The notes beneath the pieces were generated by a model, which saw nothing but the letters and a program-made list of their open reading frames with translations, was not told where the DNA came from and made no database searches. DNA of 64,000 nucleotides, taken from Glossina fuscipes (taxonomy: Eukaryota > Arthropoda > Insecta > Diptera > Glossinidae). This document shows, in pieces, positions 48,455-59,423 of the stretch. How positions within the stretch are numbered: position 1 is the stretch's first letter; each line of letters begins with the position of its first letter. The stretch covers positions 401,538 through 465,537 of the forward strand of contig NW_023998605.1 in assembly GCF_014805625.2 (NCBI RefSeq). Reading direction: 5' to 3'. Position numbers and translations under genes: made by a program.

Positions 48455-50240
48455 TCTTCGTCAATCCACCGTATTTCCGCGCATCAAATTCAATGGATTT
48501 AGCTTAATTGCTAGCTTATCCTTCAGTCTATTCAGATTTCGGCGCCGTTACAATGAACGTCGTTGATAATTTTCAGCTTTTTCAGAACGATCCTTAATTC
48601 AAATAATTTTGCAGCCATTTGTTCCTTCAAAATTTTATTGAAGTTACAATTTTTGAAAGAAAAAAATATTTAAGATTGTTCGTATTGTCAAACCAGTAGC
48701 ACACTCCAATGACTACTTCATTTAACTGCAGTATCGTAACACATCTTGCAGTTATTTTTTCAAATAATTCACATGCGAATTTTTGTTTGCTTATAGGGTA
48801 TCTTCTTTACTCCGTTTACTAGTTACATTTCATACTGCCAACTGGTAAGAAATGTAACCACTTTATAATCTTCGAATCAGAACACATGTTACCTACATTT
48901 ACAAGGAATTTTCACTAGTTCGCAGCAATCAAATGTAAATTTCTTGTAAATCGATTACGATCATTTCAACCTAAAAATTCATTTATAATTTTATGGCCAC
49001 TAATATTCGATACCTTTCTTTTCATTTAATTTTGCGTGCTTGTTATTGTTTAGCAATTATGGTTTGTTTGTACAAAACGGTCAATTTGTCTTCCATTTTT
49101 TAGGCTTCCCTCAGTTATTGACGAATTCTAACGGAAAATTTAACGATAAATATTGGAAAGCTGGCGTCAACGATACATGATTTGCCTCTTGGCGACAATC
49201 AACTGTATCCCGATAATCACGGCGACAATTCCCTATTCACATCGTTACCTCCATGAATTTCGGTGATATATATAAAAGAGTCTCGACTAATATGTGAAAA
49301 ATTGTAATAACTGTCCTTTATAGGTTAAAAATACGAATTTTGCCCGCAATCAAGCCAACGTGATCCTCTAAAGAAATCCCAACAAAACACTGTCGTAAAG
49401 AACAGTGGACGCATTGGCTTCAAATACGCAAAGATTAACATGGTATCGAACTATATGTACTTTTTAATTCATCCCTTATCACGTTTCCAAGCCTTGTTCA
49501 TCATATTCAACTGCCACTCTCCACTTTCTCTTGTTTCCATTAAATACGAAGCTTATAGACTACAGGCAATTCGGAAAAAATATTATTTAGTAAGCGACAA
49601 CCGATTTTCAATAAATTAAAATTTGTCTGTTTAATAAAAAATAAAAATTCGTTTCAACTCTTTTTTTTTACATCAAGTTTTCAGAAAAAATAATGGGACA
49701 ATCTTCAGATTTGTAGCCATATTTTCATATTTTGGTTTGTCCTGGTTTGGGTTTGAAATTTTGATTTTTAACGACGAGGTGTCAGAGCTCAAAGAGAAAA
49801 GGGTATTTTGTAGTAGTACCGTGTCTTTAATTTGTTCTTGACATATCTGAAAAAATTGTTTGTGAACTCGAAAATTTGTACTACCGTATATAGAAACCTT
49901 AACACTACGTTTTTTTTTTATTTGTTGTACAAATGTCGAAAGCAAAACCATGTTTTTTTGCTAACGTAAGATAATATTACCTTTTAAATACGCCTTCCCT
50001 GGACTTTAGATATATATATATATATATATATCTTGCAGATCTGAGATTTCAGGATATATGTTTATTCGTATAACATTACAAAAACTTCGGGTTTACGTAA
50101 TCCTTGTTTTTGTTTAGTATAAAAATTCCAGTATTAAGCATCGGCAACTCTGTTGTAGCTTCTTTATGTGCATTTATGGCTGATTATTGGGATACTAAGC
50201 CTTTTTAATCAAAAGTAATTTTCAAAAAGCTAGCTCAAGA
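48455..50240. other. upstream region of Nup50, no other gene
   Basis: AT-rich. A (TA)n microsatellite is at 50010–50031 and a TATAAAAA at 50118–50125 could be the core promoter of Nup50, about 120 bp before its ATG. No other gene is visible. Confidence 0.4.
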
Positions 50241-50243
50241 AAT

Positions 50244-51635
50244 ATGTCTTCAAAACGTCCAGCCGCCACGGAATTAAATCACGATAATTGGGATAAGGAG
50301 GAAGAGCCTGAAGAGCGTGGTAAATTTCGACCAGCTTCCCAAGATGAATTAAAAAATCGTGTCATAAAGAAGGCTAAACGTCATGTAAGCATCACAAATC
50401 CAACCGAAGGCGCCGATTCCACCAAAGGTATATTTGGTTCCTTTGCTGGCCTGTGCAAGGAAACTGGTACTTCCAAAACTCCTCCTTTTGCGTTCATCTC
50501 GAAACTGCCAGTGTCGGCAAATGGCCCTACCAGCACTCTTGCGTCCAGTAATTTTTCTTCTGGCACCAATATTTCTAAACACATACAAGGCCCCCAAAGT
50601 AGCCACAAGGGTGAATTTAAAGCAATAACACCTTCATTTTCGTTTACCTCCAGTGCAGAATCCAACATGGAGTTTTCAAAATTAACTGACAATCTTTCGG
50701 AGTACTATGGGAAACTCAAAGGGTTAAATCAGGCTGTTAGTGCCTGGATTAAAGTCCACGTGGATAAGAATCCAGTATGTATATTAACGCCAATTTTTAA
50801 AGATTACCAAAAGTTCTTAAAAGACATTGAAAAAGACAACGCACAAATAGGCAGCGATCCAATAAGCGATGTTCAAACGGGCTCTGGCGTTACAAAGGCA
50901 ACAATAACGCCTCCAAATACGTTCCAGTTAAGCGGTTCGAATATAAACGCTACCACAGTAGATAGTGTTACAGTTATGCCGCCAATTTCACTTACCAATT
51001 CAAAGCTAACTGACAGTAAAGTAAATGGTTTCGGCTTTGGTGTGAAGGAGAGGTCGCAAGAAGCAAATGCCGTAAAAATTAACCCAACAACCACCTTCAA
51101 TTTCGTTTCTGAAAAAACAAGTGAGGCCGATCCATCTGTAAAGAGTTTCGGTTTTGCTAAACCGTCTGTTGAAAACGCTGTAAATCTTAAAACGTTTTCC
51201 TTTAATAATAGCAAAGCGCCAGCCGCACAATCAGCAACTGCATCTGACGAGGAAGAAGATGAAGATGATCAGCCACCAAAAACGGAATTTAAAGCAGTAA
51301 TCGAGGAGAACGCTTTCTATTCAAAAAGGTGTAAAGTTTTTGTTAAGAAAAATGGTAATTATGCGGATAAAGGTATTGGCACTTTGTACTTAAAGCAGGT
51401 AGAATCGACAGAAAAAACTCATCTGCTGGTGCGAGCAAACAATAATCTTGGTATAGTATTGGTTAATTTAATTCTTAGCTGTGGCCTACCTGTAAAACGC
51501 ATGGGTAAAAACAATGTAATGCTGTTTTGTTTGCCAACACCAGAAACTGATAAGCCAACCTCCTTGTTGTTACGTGTTAAAACGGGGGAGGAGGCCGATG
51601 AGCTTTTAGAAGCAATTGAAAAATATAAAAAATAA
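50244..51635 (+). CDS. Nup50: nucleoporin Nup50, intronless and intact, 463 aa
   Basis: Nup50 is a nuclear-pore basket protein that binds importin-alpha, Nup153 and Ran to help recycle import complexes. The N-terminus (residues 1–75: MSSKRPAATELNHDNWDKEE, then GKFRPASQDELKNRVIKKAKR) is the family's conserved importin/Nup153-binding segment. The middle has a few FG motifs (IFGSFAGL, GFGFGVKE, SFGFAKPS) and a conserved helix pair (LTDNLSEYYGKLKGLNQAVS to FKDYQKFLKDIEKDN, ~150–195). The C-terminus (~345–462) is a Ran-binding domain with CKVFVKKNGNYADKGIGTLY, HLLVRANNNLGIVLVN and LLLRVKTGEEADELL. The start has A at −3. The AATAAA at 51631–51636 overlaps the stop, so polyadenylation could occur immediately downstream. 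The open frame without introns suggests either an ancestral single coding exon or an expressed retrocopy. Confidence 0.9.
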   Translation: MSSKRPAATELNHDNWDKEEEPEERGKFRPASQDELKNRVIKKAKRHVSITNPTEGADSTKGIFGSFAGLCKETGTSKTPPFAFISKLPVSANGPTSTLASSNFSSGTNISKHIQGPQSSHKGEFKAITPSFSFTSSAESNMEFSKLTDNLSEYYGKLKGLNQAVSAWIKVHVDKNPVCILTPIFKDYQKFLKDIEKDNAQIGSDPISDVQTGSGVTKATITPPNTFQLSGSNINATTVDSVTVMPPISLTNSKLTDSKVNGFGFGVKERSQEANAVKINPTTTFNFVSEKTSEADPSVKSFGFAKPSVENAVNLKTFSFNNSKAPAAQSATASDEEEDEDDQPPKTEFKAVIEENAFYSKRCKVFVKKNGNYADKGIGTLYLKQVESTEKTHLLVRANNNLGIVLVNLILSCGLPVKRMGKNNVMLFCLPTPETDKPTSLLLRVKTGEEADELLEAIEKYKK

Positions 51636-51639
51636 AGAT

Positions 51640-52785
51640 TGAATGAACAGGTTTCCGCTAATGATATGGCATTATACATTTTTTGATTTTAAAGTTACAT
51701 TCGATGTATATCGATATATATTTTATGTCCAACAGGTGGGACATGTGCTATAAACTAAGTTCGGAATTTCAGAATATAAGAAATAAGTCATATGACTAAT
51801 ATCTGAGTGTGTTCTGCGGTCGTGGGTTTTTTTGAGTATTATTATATTAGTACATTACCTTACACGGGGAATGTAGAAACAGAAAAATTTTACAAAATAA
51901 TGCCGATACAGATTGATCAGAAAATGTTGGGAATTTGAGGGTCAAGTTCGCTGTACCTCCATTTTTATTTTCCCTTTTTAATCGCCCAGAAATTTCCATT
52001 AGGTACTGATGCTTTGCAGTCTTTCTGGCGGAGAACGTAGTGCATCCAATTTAAAACTGGTAAAAATTCAGCGTTCTAACAAATGATCCTTGGTGAAATA
52101 ACGTTGGTGAGTCAATTGGACGCAGCTGAATGTAAAATGCTTTAGTGTTTGCGCGACCAATATAAGATGTTTTACTCACTACCAAGGCACAGCGTTCATC
52201 TTGTCAAAATGTTTGCAACGCTCAGAAGGAAGCTTCCGAGCCGACGAAAGCTGTATTCTTGTTCGGCATCAAACTCTGAATCGATTTAAGCACGTTCCTG
52301 GCCGCAAAAATAAAAAGTCGATTCCAAATTTGGCAAAAATATTCGATATTCCAGCGCTCATGTTGGTATTAAAAATAGGGTCAAATTGGTCGAGGGGCTC
52401 ATCTATAGTAGCGCTCTCCCCCGTCCTTCAAATATAAGTATAAATGAGTATAAAAATAGATTTTTTGTTAACGATACATAAACTACATCCACAAAGTTGC
52501 ATTATTGGAACATGTACATAAATAAACATTGATCTGATATATATTTTGCAAAAATGGCATAGAAAAAAAACGTTAAGACACAAAGTTACCATTGGCCAAT
52601 AAAAGTACTGCATGTGAATGCTTGTGTGATACTCTGAACATCTTCCACAATGAGGCGGAATTTAATTGGGGGCGGCTTTTACTACAAGTTTTTATCTAAA
52701 ATTAAATAGAAATAGGGATAAAATAGAGATAAATATTAACCTATCATTTGATTTTGAAATATATCTTAATACATTTACCTTAGAA
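51640..52785. other. Nup50 downstream region, intergenic
   Basis: No gene is visible. A ~35-bp block at 52203–52236 (gtcaaaatgtttgcaacgct…ggaagcttcc) is shared with 45894–45928 inside the MITE, which marks it as part of a dispersed repeat. Confidence 0.45.
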
Positions 52786-52790
52786 TGACG

Positions 52791-53261
52791 TTAACTTGAT
52801 GTCCTTGCGCTCCCTGAAGTTTCTTTCGGCACTATCTCAACGCTCGGCATGATAGGACTACTCGGCGCACTAGTCCCATCAGTGCTAGGGTCGTTTGTAA
52901 TTGTTATCAGACCTGCCAACACATCATCTATGGATGGTATAGGTCTGTTTAATAACGCCCCCTCCTCAAACCCACAGAAGGCTTTCATCTCTAAACGGAT
53001 ACTTTCCTCTATTTTTCTGTCACGGTAGGGTTGTTCTTTAATTGTCTACGCAACCCGCTTAAACCCCAATTCATACATGTACGCGCTATGAACCGTACGA
53101 CAAATCGATCCTCTTTCAGGTCGTCTCAGACCCTTTCTGACGTCTTGTAAAGCCCATTTTACCTTCTTAACGGACATTGTACGGTTCAGTTCCTTACATA
53201 GTCTACCACCTAGTTCTTTGTATTGGCCTTTAATCCAATTCAAACAAATAAAGATATACAA
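52791..53261 (-). pseudogene. unrecognised coding fragment with one in-frame stop
   Basis: Two frames in the same register, 53261–53046 and 53045–52791, are separated only by a TAG at about 53046. They contain YKELGGRLCKELNRTMSVKK and VRKGLRRPERG in the first and QPYRDRKIEESIRLEMKAFC then RPIPSIDDVLAGLITITNDP in the second, followed by a Ser/Pro/Thr-rich tail. The composition looks like a real protein and the stop implies decay or an assembly error. I do not recognise the family; a transposon protein is possible. Confidence 0.35.
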
Positions 53262-53467
53262 GAAAAAAAAATTAACATGTTTAAAAAACAGCTTAGCACA
53301 TCTATAAGTAAGATGTATGCACGAATTATCAGCCAGTTATAACATGCATTATTACATTTTTTATTATCATTGTATGGAAAACCCGCCAATTTATCAGTAA
53401 CGAACCAAAAAAAAATATACATGGTTTTTTTTTTGATATTTCGGCCAATTTCCGGCATATTATATTG

Positions 53468-53527
53468 AAATTATCCGCCTGAGTAGCCGAAGGCTAGGAA
53501 TCTCGACTAGCAATTGATGATCAAATC
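53468..53527 (+). mobile_element. SINE head fragment (tRNA-like part only)
   Basis: The sequence atccgcctgagtagccga…aatctcgactagcaa aligns with the head of the SINE at 19859 (atccggctgagtggccgag…agtctcgaccggcaa), including a degenerate A box. The match fades before the B box and runs into the Gclm-like fragment. Confidence 0.5.
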
Positions 53528-53812
53528 GAGTTTCGCGAAAGCGATGGACAAGTGTTGCGTGCTAATGCAGAATTGAAACAAAAAATTACGGAAAATGCCC
53601 GAAATGAAATAAGTATTGGAGTGAAATTGTTTATGAATAAAAATTCCAAAGAGTGTGTTAAGGATGCGGCAAATGCTCTGATGTCCATATTAAATGTCGA
53701 TTATGTAGATAATGTGGTGTTGGCATATCATCCAAACCAATATCATACAAAAATTTCGCCTGGTACACCAGATGTCACAGCAGCGAATTGTGCAACACCA
53801 AAGCGAACTTAA
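53528..53812 (+). pseudogene. Gclm: glutamate–cysteine ligase modifier subunit-like fragment
   Basis: The frame is open upstream of its first methionine-like codon and reads EFRESDGQVLRANAELKQKI, then SIGVKLFMNKNSKECVKDAA, then LNVDYVDNVVLAYHPNQYHT. Position by position it resembles the central part of the glutathione-synthesis regulatory subunit (the E-x-x-x-x-S-x-KLF block and the LGV-x-x-LDSVIIA block of vertebrate GCLM). It stops at 53812, where the rest of the protein is missing. I see no partner exons nearby, so this is probably a displaced exon or pseudogene fragment. The aldo-keto-reductase-like C-terminal half is absent. Confidence 0.5.
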
Positions 53813-53889
53813 ATGGAGCCAAAGCGCTTTGCGGTCAATTTCTAATTAGCTACAGCGTATGTTGCAATGATAACGCAACAACGAATCCC

Positions 53890-54405
53890 TATTCCCTCGA
53901 TTTCGCGCCGTTCCATGTCCTGCCGTTCTGTACATGAGCTACGATGATGACTATCGGAATCTGTCGATCTGTTAGTCTATCTACATACAACGGTGATGTC
54001 TCATGAGCTGTTCTCTTCTCGCCACTTTCGTCCATTTGCCTTACCGTGTTCTGCCGTCTGTTAAATCGTTCCGGTGTGCAACGATCACCGCTAGAATCAT
54101 CCAATAATATAACATCGGATTCATTATCTTTAGAAATTCTATTTAAATTATGTTTACTATTTGCAGTGGTGGTATGTTCGTTACGCTTGCTGTATTTGTT
54201 CTTACACTACTTTCAGTACATTTCACAGGTAGAGTATGTTCCATTTCACGCTGCGAACGACTGTCATCACCTTCAGTATCAGACATGTAAGCACCTAATC
54301 GAGCTTGAAGAAGAGCTTTCTGTTTCATTAATTCCTCCAAGTTGAGATCATCCTCTATAATAGCTAAATCGGGACTAGCTACATCAGCCGGCCTGAAAAC
54401 ATTCG
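53890..54405 (-). pseudogene. frameshifted gene fragment, possibly PRP4-kinase N-terminus
   Basis: On the minus strand, after a plausible acceptor (GTTTTCAG near 54393), the frame reads SPDLAIIEDDLNLEELMKQK then ALLQARLGAYMSDTEGD. A one-base shift near 54180 moves it to NRISKDNESDVILLDDSSGD, and another change near 54020 moves it to an Arg/Ser/Asp-rich register with RREIEGIG. The acidic-LEELMKQKALLQA block resembles the DLALLEDLEKQRALIKAEL block near the N-terminus of vertebrate PRP4 kinase (PRPF4B), and an RS-rich region fits that protein. The identification is tentative. No kinase domain is present. Confidence 0.4.
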
Positions 54406-54719
54406 GGTTTTAAATCATCAACTGTCATAAATATGTGGATGATCTTTCTATTTCCCATCCGACCGTAGCATATATGCGGCAACGGGCGTCGATTTAGAAT
54501 TCTACGCTCATCAAGAATACAAACACTATAGAAAATATAATAAGACAAGATGCGAAAAGAAAGCAAATATGAAAATCAAATCTTGAGTGATATATTGAAC
54601 GTAATGTAAACTACATTAATAATTCGCTCACTTACATATAAAGCTTTAAAAAATGCTTATCAGAATTTAATTCGAATTTAACTAAACTGGATTATCACAA
54701 GTTAACGAATACAAATCAA

Positions 54720-54872
54720 AAAGCTCTCTATTAATTCTCTGGTCGTACAACAAACTTTTCTGGTCGTACAACGAATTCTCTGGTCNNNNNNNNNNTACAA
54801 CAAACTTTTCTGGTCGTACAACGAATTCTCTGGTCGTACAACGAATTCTCCGGTCGTACAACGAATCTGGTT
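54720..54872. repeat. 20-bp minisatellite with an assembly gap
   Basis: Units of tctggtcgtacaacgaattc and the variant with tacaacaaactttt alternate at about 20–23 bp. The run is interrupted by ten N at 54786–54795, so the true copy number is unknown. Confidence 0.9.
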
Positions 54873-54879
54873 GTGTTGA

Positions 54880-55605
54880 CATATTTTTTCTTTTGTTTAT
54901 AACAGACTTTTTTACACAATTTTTAATGAAATTTTCAAAGTTGCTTTTTTTTTCTTATAAAATGCCAAAAAATTTTTATTTCGTAATTTTCTTTCCTAAA
55001 AATGCTTCCGTGTATTTTTATGGCACTGTCTGATACTTTTTTTTCTCTTGCCTTTTCACTATGCATGAAACTACAATGCTTTATAGAATGTAGTTTTTCA
55101 CACCCTTTTTTCTAGAATCACATTTATCCACCAACAACTTAAATTCCTTTGTCTAGCCTAGCAGCTGTTAATTTTCTAAGCATAATTCAATATCAATGTC
55201 CATTAATTCGCATTGTTATTATCAGAAATTTTTTATTTAATAGCTTCGCTTTTAATGCGTATATTTTAAGAAAGGACTATTTCTCCACACGCGTTAAAAT
55301 ATAGCAAATTAATGAATTTGTTCGCTTCCTATTGCATAGGTTGACTCAAAATTATAACATTATTAACATGGCTTAAGCTAAACAAATCTTTTCAGGGATT
55401 TATGGCAACCACAAGTGCCCTTTGTACTTTGTGTTGCTGTTTATAATTAGAATTATAAATTTTGTCTAGAAATTTACATATGAGTTGTGGAAAAAATCAT
55501 ATTTTCTTTTGTGATAAGCACAGTACCATCATAAATGAACGTTTATTTAGGAACTATAAAAACGAATTCACTGAAAAACATATATATTCGGGTCAGCTTT
55601 TTAAA
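54880..55605. other. intergenic, no gene seen
   Basis: AT-rich with long T runs. No frame or RNA recognised. Confidence 0.4.
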
Positions 55606-55609
55606 AATT

Positions 55610-55755
55610 AGCAAGTCAATGGTCGTGGGTTCGAATCTCAAGTGCGGTAGAGTTTTTAATAAAAGCCGATAGCCTTTGATGCTAGTGCTTTTAAGAGTTT
55701 AGTCTTAGAATTTATTTCTCTGGCGAAATTAATGACAATAATAATAATAATATAT
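55610..55755 (+). mobile_element. SINE, 5'-truncated second copy
   Basis: It matches the SINE at 19859–20075 from just before the B box (GGTTCGAATCT at 55628–55638, closer to the consensus than the first copy) through the agccgatagcct and gatgctagtgct tail blocks to an ataataataat run ending near 55755. The A box and first part of the head are missing. Confidence 0.75.
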
Positions 55756-55759
55756 TGAT

Positions 55760-56405
55760 ATTAGCGCCATGTTAATTACTATTCGCCGTTATTTTTGTGC
55801 ATGTGCAAGAACAATGCAACCTAACGGATACTTTTCTTTATTGTATTGCATACGTATACTTTTTATTTTGATGTAAAAAAAACCCACCAATATTATTTCT
55901 ACGGTATGGAAGTAATACAATAAAAAATGTAATAATGCGAGAAATTTATGAAAATGTAAGCACAAGAAAATAAATGCACTTACCGCCAATAAAGTGGTGA
56001 AACAATTTCTTTTTTTAAATTTTTTGTTGAGACAAATTTCTTTTGGATATGCAGATGCCCTAATAAAATAATGGAAACAAAACTAAATATACTCATAGTC
56101 TTTTGGGCTTGTTTTAATTGTTTAATTTTTCTCAATTTTTCACTCGATGTGCACTTCTATGTGCACTTCTAAGATGAATTTGAATTTAACTTATTTTCCC
56201 CTTCACATGGTTTATAAAAAGTAGCATATGTTCAGAATAGAGAGAGCACAACGCTGTTTTTAATAAATGTGAAATTTATGATGTTAATGCGAAATGAATG
56301 AAAATAAAAAAAAGCATCTTTCTATGAAAGCAAACAATAAACGCACAGCTTTCTACGAAAATCAACAAAAGCTACACATCTTTCAAGAAACGATGCGTAT
56401 TTAAA
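55760..56405. other. intergenic, no gene seen
   Basis: AT-rich. The only frames are short. A gtgcacttctat pair is duplicated near 56150. Confidence 0.4.
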
Positions 56406-56414
56406 CAAAAGCTG

Positions 56415-56572
56415 CGAGCGTTTCAATGGAAATGAAAAAAAAGTGAAGGCGTTTCGATGAAAATGAAAAAAAGCTGCAGGCGTTTCGATGAAAATGAAAA
56501 AAAGCTGCAAGCGTTTCGACGGAAATGAAAAAAACGTGAAGGCGTTTCGACGGAAATGAAAAAAATTCTATG
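56415..56572. repeat. minisatellite, about five ~30-bp units
   Basis: Units of the form gcgtttcgatgaaaatgaaa then aaaagctgcag or aaaagtgaag are arranged head to tail. Frames reading across it on the minus strand are repeat artefacts. A related but irregular flank precedes it (aaagctacacatctttc, 56368). Confidence 0.85.
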
Positions 56573-56759
56573 ATAATAAACAAAATCTCATAAAAATTCT
56601 CCCCGCAACATTTTTATTTTGTTTATGTTTCTAAGCCAAGTGTTTCATCCTGCTGTATGGAATTTTTACTAAAAACTCGATATACGAACGTTTTCACAGA
56701 AGAGTTTCACTTTGCGTCTGTTAACCGCTATTGCTAATTTTTTTTTTGCAACAATACAT

Positions 56760-57230
56760 CATTCAAATTGTTCAGTTAACGTTGGCAGACATCTGCAGAA
56801 ATAGCTTCGTTGGGTTTTACCAGCTCGTAATACACTGTACTTTGCTCACCACACCAAGCACACACCAAACCCCGTGAATATTCCACTTCGGTTGTCGATG
56901 CGGATTGATGTCCTCTATTAACCCATAACTTTTTGCGCTTAGGATTGTCTGTACTTCACATTGTCAGTCACATAGGGAATTACTATTTGCCTGGCAAGCA
57001 ACGAAACGGTGATGTTGAAACGGTTCGAAATGCCGTTTTCAGTCAATTCGTATCGTAGCCATTTGCTCTCCTTTTGTATCTTTCGCCTCGCACCTCAACT
57101 GCTAAACTGTTCGAAAGTTCGTACCGGGTTTTCGCCAAATAAATCTTGCATTCATTGTCTACGACAACCTTTAGGCTACTCTTTGAAATCAAAATCGCCA
57201 AGCGGGATAAGATGAAGCAGCATATAGCTA
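56760..57230 (-). mobile_element. mariner transposase remnant
   Basis: Pieces in shifting minus-strand registers match a mariner transposase in order: ENPVRTFEQLAVEV (helix-turn-helix region), then KWLRYELTENGISNRFNI and SLLARQ, then NPKRKKLWVNRGHQS, YSRGLVCAWCGEQSTVYYEL and KPNEAISADVCQR. The block containing the first catalytic Asp (GDEKW-type) is not recognisable. Stops and frameshifts show it is dead. No inverted repeats located. Confidence 0.7.
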
Positions 57231-57239
57231 AACTTCTAA

Positions 57240-58015
57240 AAGTATTTGATGGGGAACAAAAGTGACGAATTTCGGAAGTGCAATTTTGAGCGTACTTTAA
57301 TTATGCCATTTATAAGTCCTTCCCTAGTTTAATGAATACTTTAAATTTGAGAATATTAAGACTACTATGTAATCATATAGTTAGATATGTATTCTCTCTT
57401 TGGTTAATTTTGTTAAAATTGGACTTCTCCTTAGCTTCTACATTATCCTACGGCAGGTGGCGAAGGAGCTCCTTAATCTCTTTTCTTTAGTAGGTCAGTT
57501 CGCAATAACTTTCTACTGATTGCTCCAGTTACGTGCTCTTTGGCATATAATTTCCTGCCTAGGAAGTTGCGACAATTTAGATGATCTTATCTCACTTATA
57601 AACTTACGCTTTTAACCTTCGCGGCTACTAATGAGATTCGCTAGTTACTTAGCATTGGGATGTTAGCGCGGTTGTGGTACGTCTTATTTCCTGATAAAAA
57701 AAAAACACATGCAAGCGCCTGTTATTTTATGTGCGACCCCTCAGTATCTGTAGTAGGGAAATAATCGGCCAGGTCCATCCAATATTATAGAGTATTCAAA
57801 TTTCGTTTTCCTACTTTCTTCTTCTTCTTTTAAGTTCCTATTTATGAGAGACAACGCTCTAGCTAAATATAATCCTCTCACTAGTTATTAGTTAAAGTCA
57901 ATTAAAACTATGCGTCATACAGATAATTAAAACATTACTATTAATTGTAATTAATGCTACTATATTAGTTGTTCGACGAGCGTTTAAATGAAAGTTAAAC
58001 CGATTCCGATAATTC
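57240..58015. other. intergenic, no gene seen
   Basis: AT-rich sequence between the mariner and CR1/L2 remnants with no recognised content. Confidence 0.4.
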
Positions 58016-58019
58016 CGAT

Positions 58020-59272
58020 TTAACTATAAACTACCCATATTCCACATAATTTGGTTTCAATAACTAATGTGATCATTTTAGAAAATGATGTTTTAGAGGG
58101 GTTGAGCTTTCTCAAGTATAGTTGTGTGCCTGGACCTGATGGAATTCCATAATGTGTGCTTAAATCATGCGCTCCCGAGCCATGTGGCGTTATCTCAAAG
58201 ATTTTTAACCCGCCCTTGAATTTAGGTGTTTTCCATTTGTGTTGGAAGGGCAGTTTCCTTATTCCTATTCACAAAAGTGAAAGTAGACAACTCGTTGAGA
58301 ACTACAGAGGCATTGTCAAGTTGGGTGTCTTACCTAAACTGTTCCACCGAATTCTTACTCAGCATTTGGCCTTTGCCATCAAATCGTATATATCTCTATT
58401 TCAACATGGTTTTCAAAAAGGAAGATCTGCTGTTACCAATCTGTTTACTTGTCATTTTTTTAAGGCCTTTTCAAGTGGTTCTCGTCATATATACGGATTT
58501 TAGTCAAGCGTTTGATTTGGTTAACCATAACTTATTGATCTTCGAATTCCAAACTTCTGACTTCCTCTTCTATTTATTGAAATGGTTAAGCTCCTATCTG
58601 TACAACAGCTCATTCAGGGTTTTGTTTAACTTCATTACCTCGGATGAATTCCCCGTCACGTCGGGCGTACCTCAAGACAGCCATTTAGGGCCCATTTTAT
58701 TAAATTCATACATTAATGATCTGCCCTCGGTGAATAAATCCAGCCAGATGTTAATGTATGCTGATGAAGTGAAACTGTTTTCTTCCTTTTCCATAGAATT
58801 GCAATCACATCACCATAAATTGACTTAAATAATTTGGTTGCATGGTGCTCGTTGAATTTTATGAAATTAAATCTAAGTAAATGTAAAAAGCTTTCTTTCC
58901 CAAGAAGGAATTCATTCATTACTCAGTATTTCATTGCAAAAGTTGGAGGACGTCGATTCTTTCACAGATTTATGCGTTCTAGTTGACTAAAGGTTACGTT
59001 TTAACTTGCATATTAAGCTCTCGTTAAGCAAAGCTGGGTCTGCGCTTGGTTTTACAAAAAGGTGGTCTGTAGCGCTTTGATCCCTACAATTCGAAAAGGC
59101 TGTGCATGCGTTCGGCTAAATCAATACTTGAGTATGCCTTTGTTGTGCGGTCTCCTTCCTGTAGGTACTATGTAGATTCAATTGTATCTGTTCAAAAGCA
59201 ATTGTGGCTTTTTGCCCTTAGGAATTTGGGTTGGGACTCGATTGCTTCTCTTCCCTTATGAAAATAGGTTGT
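58020..59272 (+). mobile_element. CR1/L2-group LINE fragment, RT region, decayed
   Basis: On the plus strand this matches the RT of the element at 20653–23465: VPGPDGIP near 58130, LIPIHKSESRQLVENYRGIV, FQHGFQKGRSAVTNL, then in another register YTDFSQAFDLVNHNLL, TSGVPQDSHLGPIL and MYADEVKL. Two catalytic-area changes are visible (GVPQGS to GVPQDS; YADD to YADE). A frameshift near 58430–58500 splits it. Homology ends abruptly at about 59272 in the C-terminal domain, where the P-like element begins. Confidence 0.75.
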
Positions 59273-59423
59273 TTTTTAATCTAAAGTAAAAAAGAGAAAA
59301 AATGAGAGAGAATGAGAGATATTGTAATTACCTTTACTTTGCTTCGATTTCTGCTTGATCTTCCTTTATTAGATTGCTGGTGGATTTTTTTCTGTTCTGA
59401 AATAGAAAAAATAAATTAGTTAC

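Noticed and set aside
50381..51230. several 64–113-codon frames inside Nup50 on both strands
   Set aside because: They are shadows of the Nup50 coding frame.
54720..54872. CRISPR array
   Set aside because: The units are head-to-tail without unique spacers, in a eukaryotic genome.
54682..54919. minus-strand frames with repeated RPENSLYDQ-type sequence
   Set aside because: They are translations of the 20-bp minisatellite and run through the N gap.
56322..56583. Phe-rich minus-strand frames
   Set aside because: They are artefacts of the ~30-bp minisatellite.
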